DNA of 32,505 nucleotides from Tritrichomonas foetus (lineage: Eukaryota > Parabasalia > Tritrichomonadida > Tritrichomonadidae), in assembly GCA_001839685.1 (NCBI GenBank), contig MLAK01001426.1, forward strand, positions 105,993 through 138,497. The letters run 5' to 3'. This document shows, piece by piece, positions 8,704 to 18,172 of the stretch; within the stretch, counting starts at the first letter, position 1, and every line of letters begins with the position of its first letter. A model generated the notes under the pieces. The model had not been told where the DNA came from. It saw only the letters and a program-made list of their open reading frames with translations, and made no database searches. The translations under genes and the position numbers were made by a program.

Positions 8704-9900
8704 CTACACTTTTGGATCAGGCATTGCATAAGTCATTCCCATTGCCACCAAAATTCCTGCATTCACGGCAAATGGCATCAAAAATCCCGCAGTCCTTTTC
8801 ATATCCTCAGTCACAAGATTTGGATGACCTGATCCATGAATCATTGCAACTGTGCCAGAGTAACCGTTAGTTAAAGCGAATGGACACATCCAGATAAATG
8901 TCCACCATGGTTCACCAAGGTTGATAACATTTTGAAGACTAATAATAAAAATCAAAAAGAATAACAAACGAGCAAAAATTGGAATCCATGCATATCTAGC
9001 AGTTGGAAAGATAAATTTCGATGGAAGTGCTCTTCCAACCCAATCAAATACGCAAAACGTAGCAGTAACAATTACAGATGTCCAAGTTCCTGCTGGAGTC
9101 GATTTTGTGCGAGAAACATAACCAGGGAATATTGTAAGAGTGATTAAAAAGTTCAAAAATACGGATGACCATAAAACCCAGATAACTTTGATTGTTGCCA
9201 AACTCTGCGGTCCAAAAAATGAAGTCTTAGGTTGTGGAGGAGGATTTGCTTTTGAGGAAATATCTGTTTCTTTCTTCAACATATACAAGAAATAAACAAA
9301 AGTCAAAATCATAATTAATGCAGCTAATAGGAAATAAAAAGTACCGCTGATTTTAAGTTGTGATTCTTTGTTTAAAACTGCTTTTGTGATGATTCTTAAG
9401 ATTGCAGCTAATACACCGCAACAGCCGTTTCCAGAAGAGAATGCAGCTGTTGATTTTTCTGGGTTAACCTGAGCAGCTAAATTGAAGCCACTTGAAAACA
9501 ATAAAGCAGAAAAAATGCCTGTCAACATGACGAGTGTCATTGTTCCCCAGTAAACTGCATTTTCGCTCATTTCGACGAGAAGAAAGATAGGAAGAAATGA
9601 AAGAATGACAGTGATGGCTAACAAAGCAATTGAAATGCAATACTTCAAATTTCTTGGATCAAGAAAAATAATTAAAAGTGACATCAGAGAACATGGAATA
9701 TTATAGAAACGATTGAGAATGGCGCCAATATCGTCTTTTTTCGTTAATGAAGCGTAAATATCGATTGCGTTGATAATCAAATTGAAAGCAAGAAGAGAGC
9801 CGTTTCCAAGAAGTAGAAATAGAAAACTGTAGCTCTTGGATTGCATGGCCGAGACGTTCGAGTCCTCGGAAATAAGAGGCTGAGCAGCAAGATTCTCCAT
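8704..9900 (-). CDS. Equilibrative nucleoside transporter (ENT/SLC29 family)
   Basis: This 398-residue, very hydrophobic protein has about eleven predicted helices, the ENT number. Family landmarks are present: LGNGSLLAFN at 31-40 in helix 1 (where ENTs usually have a PWN), the glycine-rich helix SSGNGCCGVLAAILRI at 155-170, FDWVGR at 285-290, an Arg at 311 starting the following helix, and TNGYSGTVAMIHGS at 344-357. ENTs move nucleosides and nucleobases across the plasma membrane. Trichomonads cannot make purines or pyrimidines de novo, so such a carrier would serve salvage. A hydrophilic loop at about 209-230 separates the two halves, as expected. The protein looks intact. The change of PWN to AFN may alter substrate choice. 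Confidence 0.92.
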   Translation of the reverse strand: MENLAAQPLISEDSNVSAMQSKSYSFLFLLLGNGSLLAFNLIINAIDIYASLTKKDDIGAILNRFYNIPCSLMSLLIIFLDPRNLKYCISIALLAITVILSFLPIFLLVEMSENAVYWGTMTLVMLTGIFSALLFSSGFNLAAQVNPEKSTAAFSSGNGCCGVLAAILRIITKAVLNKESQLKISGTFYFLLAALIMILTFVYFLYMLKKETDISSKANPPPQPKTSFFGPQSLATIKVIWVLWSSVFLNFLITLTIFPGYVSRTKSTPAGTWTSVIVTATFCVFDWVGRALPSKFIFPTARYAWIPIFARLLFFLIFIISLQNVINLGEPWWTFIWMCPFALTNGYSGTVAMIHGSGHPNLVTEDMKRTAGFLMPFAVNAGILVAMGMTYAMPDPKV

Positions 9901-11380
9901 CTTGAAAGTGTAAAAAAACAGCTTTTTCTGAAGTTTAGAATTTCGAATTTCAATTGGAATTCTATTAAATAAGAATTGAATTTACCACAAAAATAAAACG
10001 ATGATATAGAAAAAATTGAAATTATTCAATTATATTCGAAATATTTGACTATGATTCACCAATATGACCATATATATTATCAATTTTGAATTAAATCTTT
10101 TTTTCATCATGAATGTCAAGATGATGTGAAAGCAAAATCATAGTCACATAGTGACCTACAAACTATGAGTATATTAATATTATGACATAATTAAGTTAAA
10201 AAACAGATTTTGGGTATTTTTTGGCTGTAGAAATCAGAAATGAAATATCATTACTTTCATTTCGCGAATATGCATTATACTCATACAAACATTTCTATAC
10301 ATAGGATAATTGAGATGGGATAGATAAAAAGTGTTTTCAATAAATGCGAATCTAATAATCATCAATTTTTTTTGAGACACTTGGAAAACCCAATATTTGC
10401 TCTTTCTGTAAATTGTTTCATCTTATTTATAGAAATGAATCCTTTCTTCGAAACCGGGAATTTATGTGGAAATAAAATTTATGATATTTCATTTCTCAAC
10501 TTTCCCTTAAATTGGATTATAAAAAAAATATGTATATAATGATAATCATATATTTAAAATTTGATGTCAATTTCCCTATAGGAAGTTACAAACACCACAT
10601 TTGCTTTCTTCTATCATGTAGATATTCATGAATATTGACAAGCTACTTTTTTCCCATTTAAAGAAAAGTATCAAATTACCAAATTCACACTACATACGTA
10701 ATTGTAAATTTATATCAGAAATATAAAAATTTTCGATCAGAGATTTTTCGAGAAATAATTCAAAAACTTTAAAACTCATTAAAATCACAGGAAACTTTCT
10801 GAGAAGTGTATTATATTTATTTTATTACAATATTTGTCTTGGATCAATTGTATTCCATATTTAAGTTGATAAACATTTTTCATTATCAATGTAAATATTT
10901 AAAATTGAATTTTTATGCTTATTATGTTTGAATAATGACTTATATCTTAGAAAAAACGAAAAAAATTATTCTTTAATGAGAAATCATTCAATCTAGAGAT
11001 CTCAGTCATTTTTATAGAATTTTGATTCAATTGAAAATACAGTAATTTTTGAATATTATTATGGCTTTTTCAATATTGATTAAAAAACTATCGGCTGGCG
11101 TTATCTGAAATTTTTAATAGATATTGGCGTTTTTTGTGTACAACTTTTGTTGTCATTTATCACAAAAAGTTTGTGTGTCTATATCAAATTTCTACACAAT
11201 CGAAAAATTTTTCTGTTATACCGTGGTTAAAAATACAGAAAAAGTTTTTCATTGAGAAGAAATTTGATTTACAATAATTATTCAATGTTCTAGTGAATAA
11301 AAAATTCTATAGGTCACGTTTTGATATAATTGAAAAGGATCCCTCAAAAATGTAAGAACCAAGAAAAATCATTTCATTTT
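9901..11380. other. 1.5-kb divergent intergenic region
   Basis: AT-rich DNA between the ENT gene (minus) and the first tandem membrane protein (plus). I see no ORF above noise, no RNA gene and no clear repeat. It must hold both promoters. Confidence 0.5.
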
Positions 11381-11385
11381 TCATT
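11381..11385 (+). promoter_or_regulatory. Initiator-like TCAYW motif, tandem membrane gene 1
   Basis: TCATT, with the A at 11383 four bases before the ATG at 11387. The surrounding ATTTCATTTTTCATTG resembles the leader of the paralogue at 12765 (ATTTCATATCATTTGCA), which supports both the start choice and a shared promoter element. Confidence 0.45.
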
Positions 11386-11386
11386 G

Positions 11387-12175
11387 ATGATACTGGTATT
11401 GTTTTTCATTCCACCAACATTTTCATTATATTGTATTAATCAAAGTAAATCACTCATGAAACTGGAATATCCCAATGGAAACAACGGCGAAAGTATCTGC
11501 ATTAACATAACTAAGAAATATACATCAACAGTTTTTGAAGGTTCAAGACAAATTGAACTTCAATTTAAGACAAAAAAGAGATTTTCTGCATTTCCCAATT
11601 TTGCTATGGATTTTGGAACAGAAACAGGTGTTTTAGTCATCAAACCCAAAAAATCAGAGAACACATTAGTGATATACATGAATACATTTGAAGACTTATG
11701 TGATACCCGTCTTATATCTAATGATCCCTTTCTCAATGTTACAACTGATTCAAAGAAAATGACATGTTTATTTTATGCAAACAGTAACCATGGTCAAATA
11801 AATCTTTCAAACAATGTGCCAATCAAAGTAAGCACCTTAAATGGTGTTCAATACCTAGCTCCAACAATTAATGATGTCCCTCACAGCATTACATCACCTG
11901 CTTATATCAGGTCATCTGATGTTTTTAATGTCTCTGCAGAGAAAGAAAATGCTAGTATGATGTTTACTGTAAATGGAAAACGAGACCATTCGGACATTAG
12001 TGCAAAAATACTTTCCATTGGGACTAATGAACCAGATGATCTGTTTACAATGGTAAAAATAGAACAAAAATTATTCAAATTAGCAATAATTGCTGTGTTT
12101 TTAACATTATTACGCATTTTCATGACTGCAAGTCCTAAAGAACTGAAAACAGAAGATAGCTTTTCTTTGATATAG
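11387..12175 (+). CDS. Single-pass membrane protein, tandem paralogue 1
   Basis: The frame is open from 11330, but its first ATG is 11387, which begins directly with a signal peptide (MILVLFFIPPTFS). The protein then has 262 residues: an ectodomain of about 215 residues with several Asn-X-Ser/Thr sites (NIT, NVT, NLS, NVS, NAS), four or five cysteines, and a transmembrane helix near the C-terminus (LFKLAIIAVFLTLLRIFM) with a short tail of about 20 residues. It is clearly related to the next gene: both share the pattern CINI(T/S)..Y, a central (M/F)DFG.(E/D)TG(L/V)L block, and C-(D/Q)-(T/K)-R-(L/I) followed about 25 residues later by a C-(L/I)-F-(Y/H)-A-N block. It is probably a surface or secretory-pathway glycoprotein. 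I recognise no named family. Confidence 0.8.
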   Translation: MILVLFFIPPTFSLYCINQSKSLMKLEYPNGNNGESICINITKKYTSTVFEGSRQIELQFKTKKRFSAFPNFAMDFGTETGVLVIKPKKSENTLVIYMNTFEDLCDTRLISNDPFLNVTTDSKKMTCLFYANSNHGQINLSNNVPIKVSTLNGVQYLAPTINDVPHSITSPAYIRSSDVFNVSAEKENASMMFTVNGKRDHSDISAKILSIGTNEPDDLFTMVKIEQKLFKLAIIAVFLTLLRIFMTASPKELKTEDSFSLI

Positions 12176-12755
12176 AGAATTTCCATCAAAAATCCGAAAA
12201 TGATACAGAAACAATCACATTTCACTATTTTTAAATCTTCTCATCCTATAAATACTTTTCTTTTTCTAATAAAATAGATTTATCACATTTCTTTAAAAAT
12301 ATCTATTTTGTTATCATATTATTTCTAAAGTTAGACCTTCCTCATGCTGATGAGGATACATTTCATTATGTTATTTATGATTCAACGAAACATAAAAACC
12401 AAATAAAAATCGAAATTATTATTTCCCTTAAATTATGAAATTACGGCTCTTTTGTTTCTAAATTTCTTTCGAAAAAATATAATGACATTTAGCCCGAAAA
12501 TCATGATATTTTTCGAAAGAAAATCAATCATAAATGAAAAGAAAACCAAAAATATATCGTAAGATACAAATAACTAGATATTTATTACATAATGATTCTT
12601 TAACCAAAAAATAGCAACAAAAACCAAACATTAGAATTTTGAAGAAGATGGTTTTTAATTTAGGTGAAAAGCGAAGTTTTCTGATCGAGTTCTATTAAAT
12701 TGAAAAGCACCAAAAAATAAAATGTATTCAAAAAATCGAAAGAAATTATTTCATA
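12176..12755. other. Intergenic region between tandem paralogues
   Basis: Holds the 3' end of paralogue 1 and the promoter of paralogue 2. One plus frame is open from 12235 to 12438 with protein-like sequence (LDLPHADEDTFHYVIYDS) but has no ATG. It could be a relic or chance. Confidence 0.35.
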
Positions 12756-12760
12756 TCATT
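12756..12760 (+). promoter_or_regulatory. Initiator-like TCAYW motif, tandem membrane gene 2
   Basis: TCATT with the A at 12758, seven bases before the ATG at 12765. A second match, TCATA, lies immediately upstream at 12751-12755. Confidence 0.45.
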
Positions 12761-12764
12761 TGCA

Positions 12765-13577
12765 ATGTTTTATACCCTGTTTGTGTTTTCAAATTCTATA
12801 GAATGTCATCAATTTCACAATCCTCTCCTGATGAAAACCATATCTTTAACTGATGAAGATACTGCATGTATTAACATTTCCGAAAGATACTCTACAATAT
12901 TGCTGAAAAATGTTCAAAATGCTGTCATTGATTTCGAAAACAGAAAGTTTTTTTCATTGAATCCAACAACTGGTTTCGATTTTGGAGAGGATACAGGTTT
13001 ATTGATTGTTCGCTTGCCTAAGATTATCAGAGAATTTACATTTTATTTATATAAATTCGATGAAGATTGTCAGAAAAGAATTACTACAAATACACCAAAT
13101 CTCGCACTTTCTGTAGAAAAAAATAAAAAATCTTGCATTTTCCATGCAAATTCAGAAGATGGAGATACAGAGATAGACTATTATGAACAACTTCAAATAA
13201 TAACTCAAAATGATTCAATAACAGTTGAAGAAGATCCTGGAAAAATTATTCTTATGTATAATGAGCCAACATCATACTTGCTGTGGGGCCATGGGCTCTT
13301 GATATCAAAAAAACCTTTTATGAATAGAAATGAAATTCTTTACTTAGAAAGATCCCAAAATGATAAAAATGTTTTAGAATTAACAAATTTTTACCTAGAT
13401 AAGGTAGATTTGGATGACATGAATGAAAAAAGGTCATTTATGTTTATGGAACTTTGTTTCTGTATAATGGCCATCACTTCAGCGATTTGTGCAATTATCG
13501 AATTAATAGAATTAATCATCAAAAAGAAGGATAAAGAAGAACACAACATCCCTTTATTAGAGAATGCAGATTCTTGA
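12765..13577 (+). CDS. Single-pass membrane protein, tandem paralogue 2
   Basis: This 270-residue paralogue of the preceding gene has a short, rather weak N-terminal signal (MFYTLFVFSNSIEC), an ectodomain of about 205 residues, a transmembrane helix (MFMELCFCIMAITSAICAII, about 221-240) and a basic-then-acidic cytosolic tail of about 25 residues starting KKKDKEE. Shared blocks with paralogue 1 include INISERY, the FDFGEDTGLLIV block, and the CQKRITTN ... SCIFHANS pair. Cytosolic tails differ in length and charge, so the two may be sorted or anchored differently. The arrangement points to a local tandem duplication. Function is unknown; surface exposure is inferred from topology. Confidence 0.8.
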   Translation: MFYTLFVFSNSIECHQFHNPLLMKTISLTDEDTACINISERYSTILLKNVQNAVIDFENRKFFSLNPTTGFDFGEDTGLLIVRLPKIIREFTFYLYKFDEDCQKRITTNTPNLALSVEKNKKSCIFHANSEDGDTEIDYYEQLQIITQNDSITVEEDPGKIILMYNEPTSYLLWGHGLLISKKPFMNRNEILYLERSQNDKNVLELTNFYLDKVDLDDMNEKRSFMFMELCFCIMAITSAICAIIELIELIIKKKDKEEHNIPLLENADS

Positions 13578-14812
13578 TGCTATTATTTATCAGAACTAAT
13601 TATGAATAAAAACTGTAAAGGAAATAAGAAATGTTATTTATTTATTTTATAACATCCTAAGAAAGACTTAAGCAGACATGCCTTTATGAAATTAATAAAT
13701 TATGTCGATGTGAATCGTCTGGGGTATGAAAGCTAAATCGCCTTTTTCTGAAGATAAATTGAATACATTTCAAATTAAGCTTTTTCAATTACCATCTTAT
13801 CTTTTTCTCCATAAATAAAAGTTCCCGTGTAGTGTCTCCGAATCTCATTTGCAATGTATGTATTTTCTAAATATATAAATCTAAAATGATAAAGTTTCTT
13901 TGGGGTGGATGCATTTTGAACAAAAATTTGTTTAAATTGTTTACTAAACTTTTGTAATAAAATGTATTCAAAAATTTATTTTCAATATATTATCGGTCAC
14001 TTTTCTTTGGTCAAAAAGTAAATATTATTCATTTATAAATATTCAATATTTTCTATAATATTTCGCGAATATTTCTTTACGTATGGAAAATTAAAAAGGT
14101 ATTTCTCTATGTATATTTATAAGTGATAATAATTCATTTGATATTCTTCCATTCATGGAAGAAATACAAAGATGAGCAAGATTTAACGATGACAATTGTC
14201 CATCAGAAAAATCGATTAAATTGTATTGAAAATTACTTTTTGAGAATTGTTGAAATGAGCCAATGTTGCGATGGAATAGAAATAGACATCTTTCTGGCTT
14301 CTCAAGATATTTAAACTTGAGAAAATATCTTAGATTCCCTAAATTGATGGTAGTCATCAACCAATACTTCAACCAAGAAAAAATAGAGGGAAAATCTATA
14401 CGAAAATAAATTCTGTGAAGTGACTTTTATTACAGCTCCATTCAAATTGTTTTCTACTTTTTCAATGATTTGGTAACTTTTTAATGCTTTTTCTTTATTT
14501 ATATACAATTATTTTAATAGAATTGATTATTCAATTTTTCAATATCATTTCAATTTTTTGATATTGATAATTCTGAAGCGAAATCAACGATTTTGAAGTC
14601 ATTTTCCTTCACTCATTTGTAAATTGAACCATTCTTCTCTTCTCTACCTGGCAGTATTTCCATTACAATCATTAATGATTTTCACGTTTTCACATGTTCG
14701 TGAACAGATAGACCAGAATTACTTTCTCTGAAAAATTGAAAAAACTTTTGAAATATTGTGAGTGTATAGAAACACGGTGATATCAAATTCAATACCTATC
14801 TCAGATTCATTT
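13578..14812. other. 1.2-kb intergenic region with weak ORFs
   Basis: Contains overlapping short ORFs on both strands around 14091-14508. The plus frame at 14123-14314 and the minus frame at 14091-14372 cover the same bases, and neither has family features. They may be relic sequence. I see nothing else. Confidence 0.4.
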
Positions 14813-14817
14813 TCACA
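14813..14817 (+). promoter_or_regulatory. Initiator-like TCAYW motif of the second Myb gene
   Basis: TCACA with the A at 14815, eleven bases before the ATG at 14826. Both Myb genes also have the string ATACCTAT a short way upstream (2374-2381 and 14792-14799), which might be a shared control site. Confidence 0.4.
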
Positions 14818-14825
14818 TTAAAAAA

Positions 14826-15740
14826 ATGAAAACAAACGAAGCAAGAACAGGCAAACCTCATCCAAAATCGAAGTTTACACCTGAAGAAGATATGAAATTA
14901 AAACGAATTATTTTTCAATTCGGCGATTCTGATTGGAATTTAATATCTCGTCTCATGAACAATCGAAATCAACGCCAATGCAGAGAGCGTTGGCAAAAAT
15001 ATCTATCTCCATTTGTCAGATTCGATCCATGGACGCCAGACGAGGACAAAATGCTGAATAAACTCGTATCCGAGTTTGGACAAAAATGGGTAAAAATTTC
15101 ACAATTTTTTAAAAATCGAACAGACATAAATGTTAAAAATCGATGGATGGTCTTGAAAAGAATGAGTGCCAAGACTCCAATCACCAACGAAATCACCAAA
15201 TTTGAAATTCCTCTGCCAATTATTTCACCAAGAGTTGAAGCCGATAGCAAAATAGAAGATGCTAACATTGAAATAACATCTGACTCATTAGAATCAGTTG
15301 ATAGCAGCGAAAGTGATGTAATGATGGTTCACAATGAAATTGTTAATCCTCTCAATTTTGAGGGCAATATGAACGTCGATCCAAACTTGCAAGAAACTTC
15401 AAACGAAATAAAAACAATCGAAATTAATGATAATAATAGTAATTGCGAATTACCCAAAGACAGTAATAAACTCACCTGTGATGTTCAGAACATTGATATG
15501 GATTTGGATGTTGATATCAGCGTTGAAGCAATCCATAACATTAATAGTTTCAATGATCTCGAGAATATCGACATCACAAAGTTCTTTGATGTTGGCATTG
15601 ATGATGATCTTTTCGGGAAAAAGAAAATGAATATGAGCGATAAAGAATACCGATTTTGCCTTTTTGATGACCATCCAATAAATTCTTTCACTCCAGTATT
15701 AAGAATGGAAGGGATAGGTGAAAACTCCCCATGGGATTGA
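14826..15740 (+). CDS. R2R3-type Myb DNA-binding protein
   Basis: The protein has 304 residues. R2 spans about 13-61 (Phe17 in place of the first Trp, Trp37, Trp56) and R3 about 64-112 (Trp69, Trp88, Trp107). Recognition helices read NQRQCRERWQKYLSP and DINVKNRWMVLKR, which retain the usual base-contacting Asn and Lys pattern. The C-terminal 190 residues are acidic and Asn-rich with no fold that I recognise; such a region could act in transcription activation. It contains NSFNDLEN at 240-247, matching SFNDFEN at 243-249 of the first Myb protein, although the rest of the tails are not obviously alike. The leader has an initiator-like motif. A hAT transposon inserted 79 bp after the stop codon, so the 3' UTR and polyadenylation of this gene may lie in or next to the element. 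Confidence 0.93.
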   Translation: MKTNEARTGKPHPKSKFTPEEDMKLKRIIFQFGDSDWNLISRLMNNRNQRQCRERWQKYLSPFVRFDPWTPDEDKMLNKLVSEFGQKWVKISQFFKNRTDINVKNRWMVLKRMSAKTPITNEITKFEIPLPIISPRVEADSKIEDANIEITSDSLESVDSSESDVMMVHNEIVNPLNFEGNMNVDPNLQETSNEIKTIEINDNNSNCELPKDSNKLTCDVQNIDMDLDVDISVEAIHNINSFNDLENIDITKFFDVGIDDDLFGKKKMNMSDKEYRFCLFDDHPINSFTPVLRMEGIGENSPWD

Positions 15741-15819
15741 AATTTAAGTATTTGCCTCTGGGGTCTCCTGATTTCTAGAATATTTGATATAAATTGTTAT
15801 TAGAGTTTTTATTTATTTA

Positions 15820-15827
15820 TTTTATAT
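15820..15827. repeat. 8-bp target-site duplication, left (TTTTATAT)
   Basis: Identical to 22575-22582 on the other side of the element. The length of 8 bp and the pattern nTnnnnAn are those made by hAT transposases. Confidence 0.85.
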
Positions 15828-15847
15828 TAAGGCTCGCTAGGGCCAGT
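15828..15847 (+). repeat. Left terminal inverted repeat
   Basis: TAAGGCTCGCTAGGGCCAGT, an exact inverted match to 22555-22574. The repeat ends abruptly after 20 bp. Confidence 0.95.
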
Positions 15848-16153
15848 AAAATCACCTAATCTCAGTCACTCCACTGGCAGGGCAAGCTGCGAAAGACTGG
15901 ACAATGAATTTTGACCAGTTGGAAAGCGATAGTACTCAAATTGACATGAAATTGTTATATTTAATATCCCAAATTTCAGTTTATTTATGTGTCAATTTGA
16001 TTGAAATAGCTCATTTTGATGTTGATACTTTCATTCAATAATTAAATAGTTTATTGATTCTATTGAATTTGATGTTTATATCTAGCCAAATATCTTTTTA
16101 AANATTATAAGCATATTCACCATTCCGATCTAGAATCATTCACCTTCATGATA

Positions 16154-16277
16154 TTGACTAGCTTTGCTGGTCAAAAACTGGTCCAAAAAGCCCAGACAAA
16201 GTTAGTTAAAATTNAGTNGTTTGTCTGNNNNTTGGTCAGCCCAGCCCAGTGACCAGTTGCCCAGCAAAGTTAGTCAA
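16154..16277. repeat. Subterminal palindrome with transposase-site-like repeats
   Basis: TTGACTAGCTTTGCTGG at 16154-16170 pairs with 16261-16277 at 16 of 17 positions. Further inward AACTGGTC (16176-16183) pairs with GACCAGTT (16251-16258), and CAGACAAA (16193-16200) pairs with TTTGTCTG (16220-16227). The result is a long interrupted hairpin. The CTGGTC/GACCAG core also occurs at 15913-15918 and twice near the right end (22514-22520, 22536-22542). hAT transposases usually bind short subterminal repeats, so these are candidate binding sites. Confidence 0.7.
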
Positions 16278-16664
16278 TTTTTAAAGGTGAATTTTCAATC
16301 GTTATGGTTAAATCACTCATTAAAACTTTTTCGCATTCTACCAAAAACAGAACTTCAAACAAGTCGTCAGTCGAAAAATTAACAATGCAAAGAAATAATT
16401 TGCTCATGGACAAAGACAATTCTAAACCGCGCAATTCGATTCAAAATAAGAACAGCCTGTCATTTTTTTTATCAAGCAGGTGGCTTCAGTTGTTGGCTCT
16501 CAAATAGGGATAATAAAATCAAATAAGCATGAGTAAGATTTTACATCATTTCATACAAAGTAATTCCTTTATTAGATGTGATTTATTCATATTTAATTTT
16601 ACCGAAAGAAAATATTCAAGAGATAGTAAACCTTGTAAAAACTAATTCGTCTATCACGACCAAA

Positions 16665-17475
16665 ATGAATTAAAACTTCACTACTTATTTACATATTAAA
16701 TTCTTCANATATTAAATTCTTCACTTATTATCTTATTTACTTGTTAACTTCTGCACTTCTTCACTATTCAGCTTATTAACTTATTCACTTTAATGCTTCT
16801 TCANNNNNNNNNNNNNNNNNNNNNNNNNNNNNNNNNNNNNNNNNNNNNNNNNNNNNNNNNNNNNNNNNNNNNNNNNNNNNNNNNNNNNNNNNNNNNNNNN
16901 NNNNNNNNNNNNNNNNNNNNNNNNNNNNNNNNNNNNNNNNNNNNNNNNNNNNNNNNNNNNNNNNNNNNNNNNNNNNNNNNNNNNNNNNNNNNNNNNNNNN
17001 NNNNNNNNNNNNNNNNNNNNNNNNNNNNNNNNNNNNNNNNNNNNNNNNNNNNNNNNNNNNNNNNNNNNNNNNNNNNNNNNNNNNNNNNNNNNNNNNNNNN
17101 NNNNNNNNNNNNNNNNNNNNNNNNNNNNNNNNNNNNNNNNNNNNNNNNNNNNNNNNNNNNNNNNNNNNNNNNNNNNNNNNNNNNNNNNNNNNNNNNNNNN
17201 NNNNNNNNNNNNNNNNNNNNNNNNNNNNNNNNNNNNNNNNNNNNNNNNNNNNNNNNNNNNNNNNNNNNNNNNNNNNNNNNNNNNNNNNNNNNNNNNNNNN
17301 NNNNNNNNNNNNNNNNNNNNNNNNNNNNNNNNNNNNNNNNNNNNNNNNNNNNNNNNNNNNNNNNNNNNNNNNNNNNNNNNNNNNNNNNNNNNNNNNNNNN
17401 NNNNNNNNNNNNNNNNNNNNNNNNAGTTGTTTATTATCTTCTTTATTTATTATCTTATTAACTTCTTCACAATAA
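16665..17475. repeat. Simple-repeat tract interrupted by a 621-nt gap
   Basis: Sequence on both sides of the N run (16804-17424) is made of variants of ACTTATTAACTTCTTCACTT. An unresolved tandem array of this unit is the likely cause of the gap. The N length may only be an estimate. Confidence 0.7.
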
Positions 17476-18172
17476 GAGAAGTCTTTCCATAGATGCATAT
17501 TTTATTTAGATTATTGTTGCTGCTTTACGACAATAGTTCTCTATAATGATGTAATAATCTATCAACTTCATTTTCCTCCTTGATTAGAAAATAACTAATC
17601 ATGAAAACAAGCATGTATTTTAGCTAAATTTGTGAGAGTAAATTTATGAAGCTTTTGTCATGGGATTTTTGGTGTAGGAATTTGATGAAGCCCAAAATCT
17701 CGAAGTTCTTTTTTTCGAAAAAGAAAAATTGCATGTCAAATAAAGGTATGTTCATGATAATCGAATAAAGAAAGCTGGATCAAATGTATGACAGGGATTC
17801 CTACTGAATAAAAAAGTTTTATCCATATATTTATTACTTGACATGTGATTTTTTTAATTTGGTGAAATCATCGAAGGAAATGNCATATATTACAAACGAG
17901 TTGTTTGAAATGAATTTAGAAACTCACATCATTAGATATATTTTATTTACTGATATTGATGATGTTTCGATCAGTGATAACATTCTTCGAATTGAATACT
18001 GTAATGATCATNAGATGTTTTCAGTTTCGATTCTAATCTGAGACATCAACGTTTCTAAAATTCTGAACATATTAAACCACTAATACATTAATATTTTGTT
18101 ATACTTATTATTGAATAAATTTGAATTTGTTTGTATTTCAACATTTTTCTTTTGAAATAAAATTNGAATTTA

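Larger units (their letters stand above)
15848..18172. other. Left non-coding arm of the hAT element
   Basis: This 2.3-kb stretch precedes the transposase ATG and includes the subterminal palindrome, a simple-repeat tract and the sequence gap. Short ORFs at 16304-16507 (67 codons, Ser/Asn/Lys-rich) and 17838-18041 (67 codons, with ambiguous codons) have proper ATG codons but no family features. They could be remnants of a third gene or chance. Confidence 0.5.

Noticed and set aside
14091..14508. Three overlapping short ORFs on both strands
   Set aside because: They overlap each other, have no domain features, and their composition is near what AT-rich DNA gives by chance; noted only as possible relic sequence.
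16785..17498. Long open frames of 222 and 237 codons on both strands
   Set aside because: They consist almost entirely of undetermined bases; the frames exist only because N codons are not stops.
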